From NCBI GenBank assembly GCA_033439255.1, contig CM065878.1, positions 806,001 to 870,000 on the forward strand: DNA of 64,000 nucleotides. The letters run 5' to 3'. Of this stretch, positions 11,200-21,824 are shown in pieces. Position 1 is the first letter of the stretch. Each line of letters starts with the position of its first letter. Position numbers and translations under genes: made by a program. The notes below the pieces were generated by a model. The model searched no databases. It saw only the letters and a list, made by a program, of their open reading frames with translations, and was not told where the DNA came from. This DNA comes from Hericium rajendrae. Its lineage: Eukaryota > Basidiomycota > Agaricomycetes > Russulales > Hericiaceae.

Positions 11200-12795
11200 C
11201 TACTCAAACATCCCTGCAATATCCCTCCCGAAGGGTACACGCAGCATCTCCATAGGCTGCTCGCATATCGGCTCCCCATCTAGCTCGATGACCTCCACCC
11301 GCCCGAACCACTCCTCCAGACCGTTCACCGCGATATCCATATCCGCCGACAAAACAAGCCTGCTGAGCGGATAACCTGCTTCCTTTTTCTCCCTCCCAAA
11401 TGTCTCCAGCTCCCCCACGTCCAATTCATCGCAATGCAGGAACGTCAGCTCCGCAAGCGCAGGCAGCTTCACAGCCCGCAGCGCCGCGAGCACACTCCCG
11501 ACCCGATGTCGCACGACCACGACCTCCTCCAGCAGCGGCAGTGCCCCGAACACGCCCTCCCATTCCTTGGCCTCGAATTCCTCCGCCGTGCCGCCCATAT
11601 CGAGCCACAGCGCCCTCGCCCCTACGCACACCGGCGGGCACAGAAACGCACGCATCGCCGCGGGCGCCCACAGCGCATGCGGCTCCGCGTCGCGCGTGCG
11701 GTGCGACACCGCGAACCCCGCGGCGGGCGCGAGCGCGCTCAGCCGCAGCGCGGGCTCGCCGTACTCGGGCGCGTCGCGAAAGAGGAGGCGGTCCGCCGCG
11801 CGGACGACGCCGAGCGCGTGCGTGTCTGCGGGGAACGGCGCGGGCGGCGCGTCGCTGAGCGCGGGGTTCATGTCGAGGAAGACGCGGATGGAGGCGTGCG
11901 GCGGGAGCGCGAGGTGCGCGAGGATGCGCGCGGGGAGCGCGAGCTCGGCGCGCAGGACGGTGATGCAGAGGAGGCGGAGGCGCGGGAGGGAGACGGGCGC
12001 ACGCGCGGGGCATGCGTCGAGCGCGGGTCCGCCGTCGTCGAGGAGGATTTCCTCGAGGAGGGGGTTGGACTGGAGGAGGTCGAGGAAGGCGGCCATGGGG
12101 GCGCGCTTGTCGTGCTGCGTCTGCGAGCCGAGGGTGAGGTGCGTGAGGCCGGTGAAGGCATGCCCGGGCCAGGAAGTGAAAGACTCGATGTGGAGGCGCT
12201 TGACGCGCGGGATGTCGCCGCCGAAGAGCGGGGGGAGGACGGCGGAGGCGGCGGAGTTCCACATGGGTGCGCAGAGGCGCAGGGTCTCCAGGTTTGGCGC
12301 GAGGAAATTGCACGTCGACACGACGTATGCGGGCAGATTTGCCGCTGCGTATTTGTAGGGGACGAGGAGCGCGACCTCTCGTATTCTCGAAGCATATGGA
12401 GCGACGAATTCCGCTATCTGCGCGCCACGAAAGAGCGTCGATATGACGATGGTGAGGGGCGAGGACCTGGACCGCGCTAGACAGAGGTCTGCGAATTGGA
12501 AGTCGTAGACGCAGTCCTGACGGAGCTGTATGGTAGACCATAGCGAGGGGAATAGCAGGGCAACCTGGCGCCAGTGATGGCACACGAGGGACATGCGCAC
12601 GACGCGGCCGGACTGGTTATCATGGACGACGTTCCAGTCGGAGGCCCGTGAAATGTCAAAGATATTCGCCAGGACTTCAACCGGGAGACGGTTAATGGCC
12701 GCATGGGCATTCTGCAGGCGGAGGAGAGATGTCTGGAGCTTGGGCAGGAGCGTGGTCAGACGCTCTATTTCTGCCTGCGGGGAGTTGTAAGGCAT
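11200..12795 (-). CDS. F-box protein
   Basis: A single uninterrupted frame of 531 residues starts at the ATG 12793-12795. An N-terminal coiled-coil-like segment (residues 5-30) is followed by an F-box with the fungal consensus INRLPVEVLANIF and VCHHWRQVALLFPSLWSTI (about residues 35-90). The rest is a divergent leucine-rich region. Proteins of this layout are expected to be substrate receptors of SCF ubiquitin ligases, but the target cannot be inferred. It lacks the MSxAAS first exon and the NPWLPLC block of the three F-box genes at 39-49 kb, so it belongs to another subfamily. The very high GC content makes long false frames on the other strand. Confidence 0.85.
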   Translation of the reverse strand: MPYNSPQAEIERLTTLLPKLQTSLLRLQNAHAAINRLPVEVLANIFDISRASDWNVVHDNQSGRVVRMSLVCHHWRQVALLFPSLWSTIQLRQDCVYDFQFADLCLARSRSSPLTIVISTLFRGAQIAEFVAPYASRIREVALLVPYKYAAANLPAYVVSTCNFLAPNLETLRLCAPMWNSAASAVLPPLFGGDIPRVKRLHIESFTSWPGHAFTGLTHLTLGSQTQHDKRAPMAAFLDLLQSNPLLEEILLDDGGPALDACPARAPVSLPRLRLLCITVLRAELALPARILAHLALPPHASIRVFLDMNPALSDAPPAPFPADTHALGVVRAADRLLFRDAPEYGEPALRLSALAPAAGFAVSHRTRDAEPHALWAPAAMRAFLCPPVCVGARALWLDMGGTAEEFEAKEWEGVFGALPLLEEVVVVRHRVGSVLAALRAVKLPALAELTFLHCDELDVGELETFGREKKEAGYPLSRLVLSADMDIAVNGLEEWFGRVEVIELDGEPICEQPMEMLRVPFGRDIAGMFE

Positions 12796-13545
12796 TTTGA
12801 GAAAGGCTTAAATGAAGCTGTGGCGTACTGGGGTTGGCAGCTCTTGGCAGAGACTTTTAAAGGAGGCGGGGACTGGTTTGTTTCTGTATTGGGGCAAGCG
12901 CTTCAGATAAACCACTCACCGTGGATCGGAGACCAGGGTGTCCAGATTCTGTGCGATCGCATCTACGAGAAATGAGAAGGAAATGGAGATACCAAAAGGC
13001 GATACCGCGTTGATTGCGGGAATCATAAGGAGCAATGGGCCGCAAAGGGTTGCATGCTTATTATATGGCGCACGGTGCCTTTGAGTGCATGCCTTTTATG
13101 TACACTAAATAGGCTTGCTACAAACCCGGGGTTGTCGCATCAATGACGCAAAAAGCGACGGAACAGAAAACGATGGACTGGCCCACATATGTTGCGGAAT
13201 CGCCGGGGACTTGTTACATGAGCGTTATGCCAGTTTGCGGGCGTGGTGAACGTGATTATGATTTGAACTGTCGACGGTGAAAACACTGACGTTCTGACGG
13301 GCACATAAAACACGTACAGGCAACGTATAGGTAGCAACGCTGGAGAGTTCGCGAATCCCGAACAGGTCGGCCTCGCAGGCTTAACGACTGAACCTAGAGA
13401 GTAAACGAAGTCTCGGGACCGTCCTCGCCAGCGGAGGGGGTCGTGGTCCCGGATCGGTAAGGAGATCTCCTATTAGGGCAGGTGTTGTAGAACCATACTT
13501 TCCCACGAGTCGCGGTCCGTGGACAGCTCCATCCTTCCCGCAGCC
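12796..13545. other. intergenic, divergent promoter region
   Basis: It separates the minus-strand F-box gene from the plus-strand adenosine kinase gene and should carry both promoters. I saw no coding signal and no clear TATA box. Confidence 0.5.
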
Positions 13546-13605
13546 ATGTTTGCTCGTCTACGTCCTGCTCTCCATTCTCTCCTTCGTTCATCTGTCATCG
13601 TCCAG
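13546..13605 (+). other. candidate in-frame 5' exon of adenosine kinase (presequence)
   Basis: An ATG at 13546 opens 20 codons ending in CAG at 13605, directly followed by the donor GTATGT. Splicing to the AG at 13658-13659 joins phase 0 to TCC AAA ATG and runs straight into the kinase. The encoded stretch MFARLRPALHSLLRSS has several Arg, no acidic residue and many Leu/Ser, like a mitochondrial targeting peptide. A branch-like GTTAAC lies in the 54-base intron. It could instead be 5' untranslated sequence that is in frame by chance. Confidence 0.5.
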
Positions 13606-13665
13606 GTATGTGCTGCCATAACATTGGGTCGTTAACCGTGTCATTCTTATCGCACCAAGTCCAAA

Positions 13666-15000
13666 ATGTCTACCCAAACGTACCCCCTCTTCTGCATTGG
13701 AAACCCCTTGCTGGACATCCAAGTCATCAATGGCGAGGATCTCCTCAAGAAATACAATCTGAAGGCTAACGATGCCATCCTGGCCGAGGAGAAACATCTC
13801 CCTCTGTGCGACCCTTCTTGCCCAACAAAATTTCCTAGGCTTTGTCTGATCGCGTGGATTATCGCAGGTACGATGAGATCGTGAAGAATCACAAGGTCAC
13901 CTACGTCGCAGGTGGAGCGAGCCAAAATGCCGCCAGGGGCGCAGCCGTACGTGTCCACATCGCGTGCTTTCCGCCCGACACGGATTCTGAACCATAATCT
14001 CATCGCAGTACGTGCTGCCTCCTAACTCCGTCGTGTACACAGGGTCCGTCGGCGATGACGATCTCGCCGACCAGCTGAGGGCCGCAAACAAGCGAGAAGG
14101 CCTCACAGAGGCTTACCAAGTGCAGAAGGGCGACCAGACCGGCGCATGCGCTGTTATCATCACCGACCACAACCGGTGAGCCTGCTGATCCCACGCACGG
14201 GCACATCGTTCTACCGACCTCACTTCCTGTTCTCAAGCTCGCTCGTGACGACCCTCCGCGCAGCAGAGAAGTTCGACAAGGCGCACCTCGCGAAGCCCGA
14301 GATCGCGGCGCTGGTCGACGGTGCCAAGTTCTACTACGTCGAGGGCTACTTCCTCACGCACGGCACCGAGTCCGCCGTGGAGATCGCCAAGAAGGCGGCC
14401 GATGCCGGCAAGGTGCGCGCCCCCGCTCCTGCGCGCGCGCGTCGCTCACAGTCACCCCCCGCAGGTCTTCGCGATCAACCTCTCCGCGCCGTTCATCCCG
14501 CAGTTCTTCAAGCTGCAGCTCGAGCAGCTCATCCCGCACTGCGACATCATCATCGGGAACGAGGCCGAGGCCGCCGCGTACGCGAGCGCGGCGGGCCTGC
14601 CGAGCCAGGACGACATCCCCGCGATCGCCAAGGCGCTCGCGACGCTGCCCAAGTCGAACCCGTCGCGCCCGCGCGTGGCCATCATCACGCAGGGCGCGCA
14701 GTCGACCGTCGTCGTGAGCTCCGCGGAGCCCGACGCGCCGAAGGTGTTCCCCGTGTCCGTGCTCCGTGACGACGAGATCGTCGACACGAACGGCGCGGGC
14801 GACGCGTTTGCGGGCGGGTTGCTCGGCGGGTTCGTCGCGGGCAAGAGCCTCGACGAGTGCGTGCTCGCCGGGCACAAGTTGGGTGCCATGTGCGTGCGGC
14901 AGGTGCGCGTCTATATCCCTGTCGCAGGTCTCGCCTTCTGACCACGCTCTCGTTACAGGGCGGCCCCCAATTCAAGTGGCCGAAGGTCCAGGTCCTCTGA
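13666..15000 (+). CDS. ADO1: adenosine kinase (PfkB family)
   Basis: It phosphorylates adenosine to AMP, which salvages purines and clears adenosine made by S-adenosylhomocysteine hydrolase. The conservative start is the ATG at 13666 (MSTQTYPLFCIGNPLLDIQV). Later blocks are VTYVAGGASQNAARGAA, SVVYTGSVGDDD, YYVEGYFLTHG and the PfkB signature DTNGAGDAFAGG near 14790, which includes the catalytic Asp. It ends GGPQFKWPKVQVL-stop. Introns join cleanly in phase: LP-L/YDEIV near 13834, AA/YVLPP near 13946, HNR/SLVTT near 14176, AGK/VFAIN near 14415 and VRQ/GGPQF near 14900. Length is about 345 residues, normal for eukaryotic adenosine kinase. An upstream in-frame exon could add a presequence. Confidence 0.95.
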
Positions 15001-15282
15001 GACAGAGTCCTCGAAACGTGCGGATCATGAAGAATGAATGAATGCGTGTATCACTGCTGCCATCTATCGCTCTCAACAGCGACATGATTAGAACTGTATA
15101 AGTAGCGCTTTCCCTGCATAGCTCTCCCCAGCTTGTACTATCGATACCATTATCTCCTCATCGGGCAGTCTACAATTTAAATCCATGATATTGACCCATA
15201 GCATAGACAACAAGGAGTATAAGGCAATTAAATGCGTGACAGTACGATAACTCAAAACCAATGAACTAGATAGATTAATAAC

Positions 15283-17075
15283 GTCATGATGGAGGCGGCG
15301 AGGCGAGGGACTCCTGCGAGCAAGGTTGGTTAGTAATGTTCTTGTGCGTGTAACGCGTTGAATGTCGGACAAACCTGCGTCAAGAGTTCCGCTGTAAGAG
15401 GTAGTGTCAGCGCCAGGCCGGTGCAAGACCAAACGCGCAAGCCACTTACCCGGATTCAGCATGGGCTCACCGTCCTCCGTAAGCATCTGTTGCATCTGCG
15501 GTTGTTGCGAGGCACCCTCTGGCCCCGCGCTCGACTCCGGTTCACGTACATCCTCTGCATTCTCATCCGGCGGCTTCGCAGCCCCATCGCCTTCCTCCCC
15601 ACTGTGATCTCCATCTGCGCCAGCGAGCGCCTCCACGCGCTCCTGAGATGCCGTGGGCGCCGCCTCTGATTCCCTTGCACCCGGCTCCGGCGGCGGCCCA
15701 GAGGAGAACGCGTTCTCGAGCGGGCGCCCTGCATCTGCTGCCGCGATGTGGTCCTCGAGATGCTTCTGCGCTGCCAGGAACACCGCCTGCATTGCCTGCT
15801 CTGTAATCGCGAGCGTCACTGGCGGCGTCCCAGGCGCGGACGCGTCCTTGCGCTCGGCGGGACTGCTCTCCAGTGACGGGTCGATGACAGGCGCTGATGG
15901 CTGCCTGCCCTCTGCCTGCGCGCCTTCCTTCATGGTCGCGTCAGCCTGCGCGAGCTGCTGTTCGGTTGGGGGCGTAGGCTGGCCAGGCGGGGGCGGTGGC
16001 GGCGCACCATTGGGTAAGTGTCCCATGAGTTCGGGGCTGATGTGTGGGGGCAGCATGCCTGGACGGTAGTACTGGAAATACCCCGGAGGGGCGCCGGGCA
16101 TGGGTGGATATGGTGGTGCCATGGGATGGCCTTCGGGTGCCCATGGCGGCGGCGGCCAACTTGGCTGCGCCATCCGCGCTGCTGATGTGGGGAGACCCAT
16201 CGCGGCATAGTTGGGTTCTACCAATACACCTTGAGGTGTCCGCGGAGGCACGAACACCATAAAGTCTGAGAATTAGTAAACAACTGTATAGAGCAAAAGC
16301 CAAACCATTTACCGTTGTTCAGGCCATGTTGTCGGTAGTAGCCGGGAGGGCCTTGAGCAGGTCCCGCGGTGGTCGGTTGTGCCATTGTAGCGGGTGGTGT
16401 TGGCCTCGCGCTGACGGCTTTTCCCTTCGAGGCCGGAGTACCACTACGACTCCGCGATCTGGAAACGCCCGCAGACGGTGGTTCCTGCTGTCCTGGAGGC
16501 TGTTGCGGACCTCTCGTTGCATCGTGATCGGATGGTTCGATGATTATGCCATTATGCCTACAAACGGACGTTCGTAAGAAAGGTCATGCATACAGACGAG
16601 GGTACATTACCTCGACTTCTGATGGCGTCGGAGGGCGTCAGTCTACAGATGAATGTTAACTATCACATGCAGGTAGGACAGGGAGGACAAAGTTTCATAC
16701 GCGTGTAAATGTAGCCTCGCATTGCGGACACGCACTGGATAAAAAGCAGCATTTCAGCATGTCTGGGAACGCGAAATTGAGAGGATAGACACTCACAATC
16801 CCGGTAGTGAGTGCAGCTTGGTCGTTCTCTGGTGTCTCTTCAAATCAGCCTCGCGGGCGAATTCTTTGTTGCAGCCGTTGATCTTGCATGGCCATACTCC
16901 TGTCTCTACTTTCTTCTTGGGTGTGGTTGATTTCTTCTTCTGAGTCTCCTTCTTCTCTTCCGGCTAACGCGACGCGTGAGGTCATAATACGGTCAGGCTA
17001 CTTCATTACAGTGTACAAAGAAATTGGTTGTCGCAGGCAACGCGAGCTTACCGTCTTGGCTTGCGCTCGGACCAT
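15283..17075 (-). CDS. C2H2 zinc-finger protein with proline-rich tail
   Basis: This is probably a DNA-binding regulator. The ATG at 17073-17075 opens a short exon (MVRAQAKT). A Lys-rich exon leads into finger 1, C-x4-C-x12-H-x5-H in WPCKINGCNKEF...LKRHQRTTKLH. Finger 2 is CPQCEATFTRTDALRRHQKSRH, assembled from three exons. The remainder is low complexity: RSRSRSG, then long Pro/Gly/Met-rich stretches (PPPPPPGQPTPP, PMPGAPPGYF), then an acidic segment. The 3' end uses a 17-base microexon (15375-15391) and finishes NPAELLTQESLASPPPS-stop at 15283. No known orthologue can be named; transcription factor is inferred from the paired fingers. Confidence 0.8.
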
Positions 17076-17486
17076 GATTATCTCACTCTGTGAGTATGCA
17101 CGCGATCCTCAAGGGAGCGTCTCGTTATATTGTACTGTTCGGCGGTGGTGTATACCGAAGCAGGGATTGTGGCTGGACGACCTACTGTGGCTGGAGAACG
17201 GTGGCAGAGAAGTGGCAGGTGGCAGAGCGGTGGCGTCCAAAGAGTCCAACAGAGCCACAAGAGTCTTTCCCCTGCCACTTTTCAATCTCCGCCGCCTGTA
17301 CATCTTGTCGCCGCCTCTCGGCAGACCTCGGCATCCCGCAAGCTTACTCAGGCTCTTTATCATGGCTCATAATGGCCTCGACACGCCTTCGTTGCAGTCT
17401 GTCAATTTAACATTCTTCCAAGACGTCTAACAAACTTCGCTAAACAAGTTCCTAAAATACAGGACGTAACAACCAGGTCAGTTTTT
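17076..17486. other. intergenic between two minus-strand genes
   Basis: It holds the presumed promoter of the zinc-finger gene and the 3' region of the macrodomain gene. Nothing else was recognised. Confidence 0.5.
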
Positions 17487-18289
17487 CTACAATTCCAACG
17501 TCGCATCGACTTCCACCACAATCGGATGCACATCATCCCACCGTGCATCCTCAGGAATGCCCTGCACAAAATGCTTCACAGCAAGCATCATCTGCCGTGC
17601 ACATTTTTCCGCGCTTACTTGCCCCCAACCCGTCGCGAGCCCCGTCATAAGCACCGTACTGATCTTCTTCGCGTCTCCATCCGCCTCCATCGTGCGTCGA
17701 CCGCGATTCCACTGCGAGATCTCGACCAGCAAACTCCACATGGAGTTATAGACGAGATCCTTGTGCCAGGACACGTCCTCCGGCTGCCGCATCGTCGGAA
17801 CAATCGCCATCGACGACGCGCCCCATGAATTGTGCGACCCGGAGACTTCCTCTGGTATCGATGTGATCGTGCACGATGACGGGGGCGCGTAGCCCCTCCA
17901 CCGCTCACGGATGGCGGCTTGTGCGCACCGTGTGAGAGTCCATGTGCCGTCATTGCCTTTGAATGACACGGACAGCGCCATGTCATAACTGCAAACGCAG
18001 ATGCAATGCCGTTTAAGCGATTTGGAAAGACAGATGATCTTAGAAGCCCATACCCGCCATCCATGATTCCGTAAGAGTTCGCAGGTGATACGATGCAATC
18101 GCAGGCAAGTTGCACCGCAGGCAATGTATTGAGATAACCCTCATGCACAATGAAGTGGGTGCGCAGGCTTTCCGGGAGTATGGTCTGGATGGCATGATTC
18201 CAGGCATCGCATAGAGACGGCGCAGGTTTTCCAGACTTTGTCTGACGAGGAGAAGGATTGATGAGGATGAAATGGGGAATCTCGGACAT
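17487..18289 (-). CDS. macrodomain-like protein
   Basis: The ATG at 18287-18289 begins MSEIPHFILINPSP. The hallmark is CIVSPANSYGIMDGGYD, matching the macrodomain loop that binds ADP-ribose. The C-terminal half (GWGQVSAEKCARQMMLA) fits the later helix of the fold. One intron, about 17990-18053, splits a Gly codon inside the loop (GG|T). Total length is about 245 residues, so the gene is essentially one macrodomain with nothing attached. The family binds or hydrolyses ADP-ribose derivatives; which substrate this one uses cannot be told. The stop is TAG at 17487. Confidence 0.8.
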
Positions 18290-21200
18290 GACTGGGTGGT
18301 TATGCGTGTTCGAAGGGTGTATATTATGTTATGTACACAGTCACAGCATTAATCTCACGGACCTATGAATGCAGCGTTTCCGCGACTTGTCCTCGAGTGC
18401 GGCCGAAGCCGACGAAGTTCTTCGACGTGGAAGCTCAAGTAATCTAACGATCTGTTCTGCGATCTCGACAAACACTGACAGGATGAATGCTCAGGGCTGC
18501 AGCCGAAGATCCTGATTCCACGGAAGGTTGCCCTGTTGGACGCTTTCGAGTTCTTGGATTGACCTCGGCAAGGGTCGACAGGTCGAGACAGCCCCGGATC
18601 CTCAACTGTCCCATGTCCCCGTTGACAGCACGATGTACTTGGTTTCATAAAACCCGGCGTCGTAACCCAATCAGAGGACAAACGACAAACAGGCTTCGTT
18701 CTTCCTGTCATAGGCTGTCATAGGACATGCGTGATTACACAGAAAAGACAGATGCATTGCCATAGATGACTAGCGCGACAACCAAGGACGTCAGCCTAAT
18801 CATCATGCGATAACATGAGCCCGCTGCAAAAACGCAGGATCTTGCGCCTTGCGCGCTGTAGCTAGTCAGCGATCAGCGACAGTACGTGGTATAGATCTCG
18901 CGGCACTTCTTCAGCCGAAGGCGGATCTTCGAAGAATTCTGTCAGAGCTGTCAATGCTTCGTAACGTTGACATTTCAGCGGTGTTAGACCTGGCCAGTTG
19001 CAGAGCTGGACGCCGCAAGTTCGGGAGCCAGGAAGGCAAGTCGACTGTCTCATGAACCACAGAACAGGATACTGGAATTGTTTTCAGCACGCGACGATCA
19101 TGCGAAGTCCGAGAACATCGCGCTGCAAGACATCCTAGCGACTTCACCGTGACCTCCTGGAACGAACATGCGGACTCGATCAAAGCTGACTTTCAGCGGC
19201 CCATCGACCACGGCCTCAGTCTGAGTTGCATGTTTCCGCCGTATAGAGCTCTTGTACCGGTACCTGAAGGGCCATGACCCACAGAGGAAAGTTGACTGCA
19301 AAAAGTGCCTCGATTACTCGAAGCTGGCTTCGCGCTAGCCCATGACCCCGGTCGACCTCCTTCGCCGCTCGCGCCGTCGTACAGCCGCCAGCCTTCGCGA
19401 ATACCTCGGGTCCGAGATCCATGGCGGATTTGATGTTAGCTTATTTTTTTAAGCATCTCCATCGAGAAGCCGCATTCTGGAAGGTCCAGCTTCGGATCCA
19501 TAACGAGGAGTTGCATCTCCTCGACCAGCTTTCCGACCGTATGGTCAGCCATGACATGATGGCCCCGCTGGTTCTGATCTTCGCGATCTTGGGCGGGGCG
19601 CTGATGACTGCACATACCATTAGCATCGCGTTCGGGCGCATCTGTCTGCCTACTTGCTGCAGGTCATACGTTATAGGCTGCAGCGCAATTGTCTCGCTGA
19701 TGACCTGCGCAATGGGCCCCGTAAGCACCGTCCAGGACGGCGGGACATGTTTTTTCACGGTCGACGACACCAATCACCGATGAGAGACTGGACGTGGAAA
19801 CCTAGTACGGCACGCGAGAGCTGCGCATATGAGACATAGAGCATTGTGTTTTTCAAGAGCTACAGTGCAAGTTGCAATGGGTAAAAAGCGATGAGAATGG
19901 GGCAGGAAGTGCACGTGCCTGAAGTCCGAAGTCTGCGGCACTGCAGTTGAAGTACCCTGATGCCGGACATGGATCCAGCGTCAGTGCTGCCTACTCCTGT
20001 GATGTTCCACCGTCGTTCCGTCGTTCCGTCGACTCCCAAATTACAAAATCGGACGAGCGGGACGCCTTTTTTTTTCGGGAGCAGTGAATTCACCTCCATA
20101 TGACCTTCGCGCTCCCGTACATACTGGTTCAACGTTCAACAACTTCAGGGTTGGTTCACGAGGTTTTATGTAGGCGCCTATTCCCAATTTTCTGTGCGCG
20201 ATTTCTAGTTCAGGCGAGCAAGCTCTAGTGCCAACGGAGAAATCCACTTACCGCTGAGAAATTTTCCACAGCTGTCGCCGTGACGCTGACAGAAAACCCG
20301 TAAGGAATGATACTGGTAGTCCAGTGGGAGCACGAACCACAGCACTACCACACTTCGCGCTGTCGGGACTCGGAGCCGTATAAGTAAGGTACGGTTTCCC
20401 CAAGGTGATCGAGTGCCTGGTCGGTCTCGCTCTTGAAGGCGTCCGCCATCAATGATCCGGGCATTTGTATGAGACAGGTACAACCTGGGGAAGTATGAAT
20501 CTGCTAGATCTAAAGACTCGTTCATGTCAATTCAATGGGCAACCAGGGGAATCCTTCGAGCCGCAGGTTGTTGTACCTCCATCTGGGACCGCGTTTGTGC
20601 GGGTGCAGACGCAACGGACCGGTAGTCGTCCGATATTGAGGTACGATATCGCAGGGGCGTAGAGAGTGCACAGGCCCGGGTTGCAGTAAACCGTCAATTC
20701 AGGCGACAATGATAGCAGAGCAACATTGCCTCACATCTGACAACACCGAGTGCCTGACAGATGGGACCAGAAAGATATCGTGAAATGTAGAACGTACTCT
20801 GATGATGTACCTTGCCAAGTCACCGCGCAGACAAGCGTCTCAGACAGCGGTGGGACTTGAGCGGGATCATGGAGAAAATCATGGACCTGGGGTCTGGTCC
20901 ACGACCATGCCGACCTGGTCTGCGTTGAGCGCCGTGAGCTCGAAGAACAAGAGTAAATCAACGTACCTAAGCTTGCATTGAGACTACAAATCAGCATGAT
21001 GAGCTCGTCTCCAATGGCTCGCTTGTACAGACCCCAGACAACAAGCGGACGACGTCTAACAGCTCTCATCGACATGAGTGAGCACTGAGAAAGGCGGGGC
21101 TGCGCACCCATGTCGTCGGGGTGCATGCGTGTCTGAAAAAACGAGTTCGTCATATCAATTTTACCCCAGATCTTACCTTTCGCGCAATCGGCAAGTATCT

Positions 21201-21824
21201 CTTCGATGCGCGGGAGGGGAAAATTGTCGGAAACCGTGTTGTCGTTGATGATGCGGCAATCGTTGACCCAACGCAGGAGCGCCTTTGGGTCAGCTTTAGG
21301 AACAATAAAGGATGGAGATGCGTACGGGGAGCAGGATGGACGAATGCGACCGGCTGCAAGATGTTGGTCGAGCAGGGTCGTCCAAGCTTCCCGGTACTTC
21401 TTCGGACAGGTATAGTTGCGACGCTTCAAGGTCATATCGGCGGACTTGAGGCGAAGCCGATGGAGAACCGTGGTAGGTAGTTGATTGACATGCGGGATAT
21501 CCTCAGGTTTAGTACACTATCGAGGCTCACGCTATCGAGCAGAACGTAAGATCGGTCGGAAGACACCTCCACGGCCAACGGTGCCATCAGATACGCAACA
21601 CCGCATGCCCTCACAAACCAGCATCCAACGAAAGGTCACAGAAGGAAATGATATTACCGTGACCTCGTGAAAAGTACAAAAAAAGTCGTAATCAATGCTA
21701 GCGCAACAACCACAGGCTACACACGCATCTGGTAACACAACAACAGAGAGCACACACACAACTACATTTGAGATTGCTATACTGCCTTCTTCGCTGTCGT
21801 CGCCGCCCACAGTGTGGTGGTCGT
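18290..21824. other. gene-poor, repeat-rich segment
   Basis: About 3.5 kb separates the macrodomain gene from eEF2. Apart from the reverse-transcriptase remnant listed separately, frames are short, occur on both strands and match nothing I recognise. A T9 run lies near 20070. I read it as decayed transposon DNA and intergenic sequence. Confidence 0.5.
20731..21480 (-). mobile_element. Ty3/gypsy-type LTR retrotransposon remnant (reverse transcriptase part)
   Basis: The minus strand carries the N-terminal half of a Ty3/gypsy reverse transcriptase, including SPSFIVPK, a WVNDCRIINDNTV-type block, FPLPRIEEIL and GKIDMTNSFFQ. The rest of the polyprotein is not recognisable. I could not find LTRs or define the element's ends within 18290-21824. 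It is clearly broken, with several breaks at least, and looks old. Confidence 0.75.

Noticed and set aside
11434-12480. Long plus-strand frames opposite the F-box gene, and GC-rich Arg-rich frames opposite malic enzyme
   Set aside because: Very high GC content produces long false frames. The minus strand encodes recognisable F-box and malic enzyme motifs.
19421-19783. 120-codon plus-strand frame with a hydrophobic middle, as a membrane protein
   Set aside because: It overlaps an equally long antisense frame, has no family match, and lies in decayed repeat-rich DNA.
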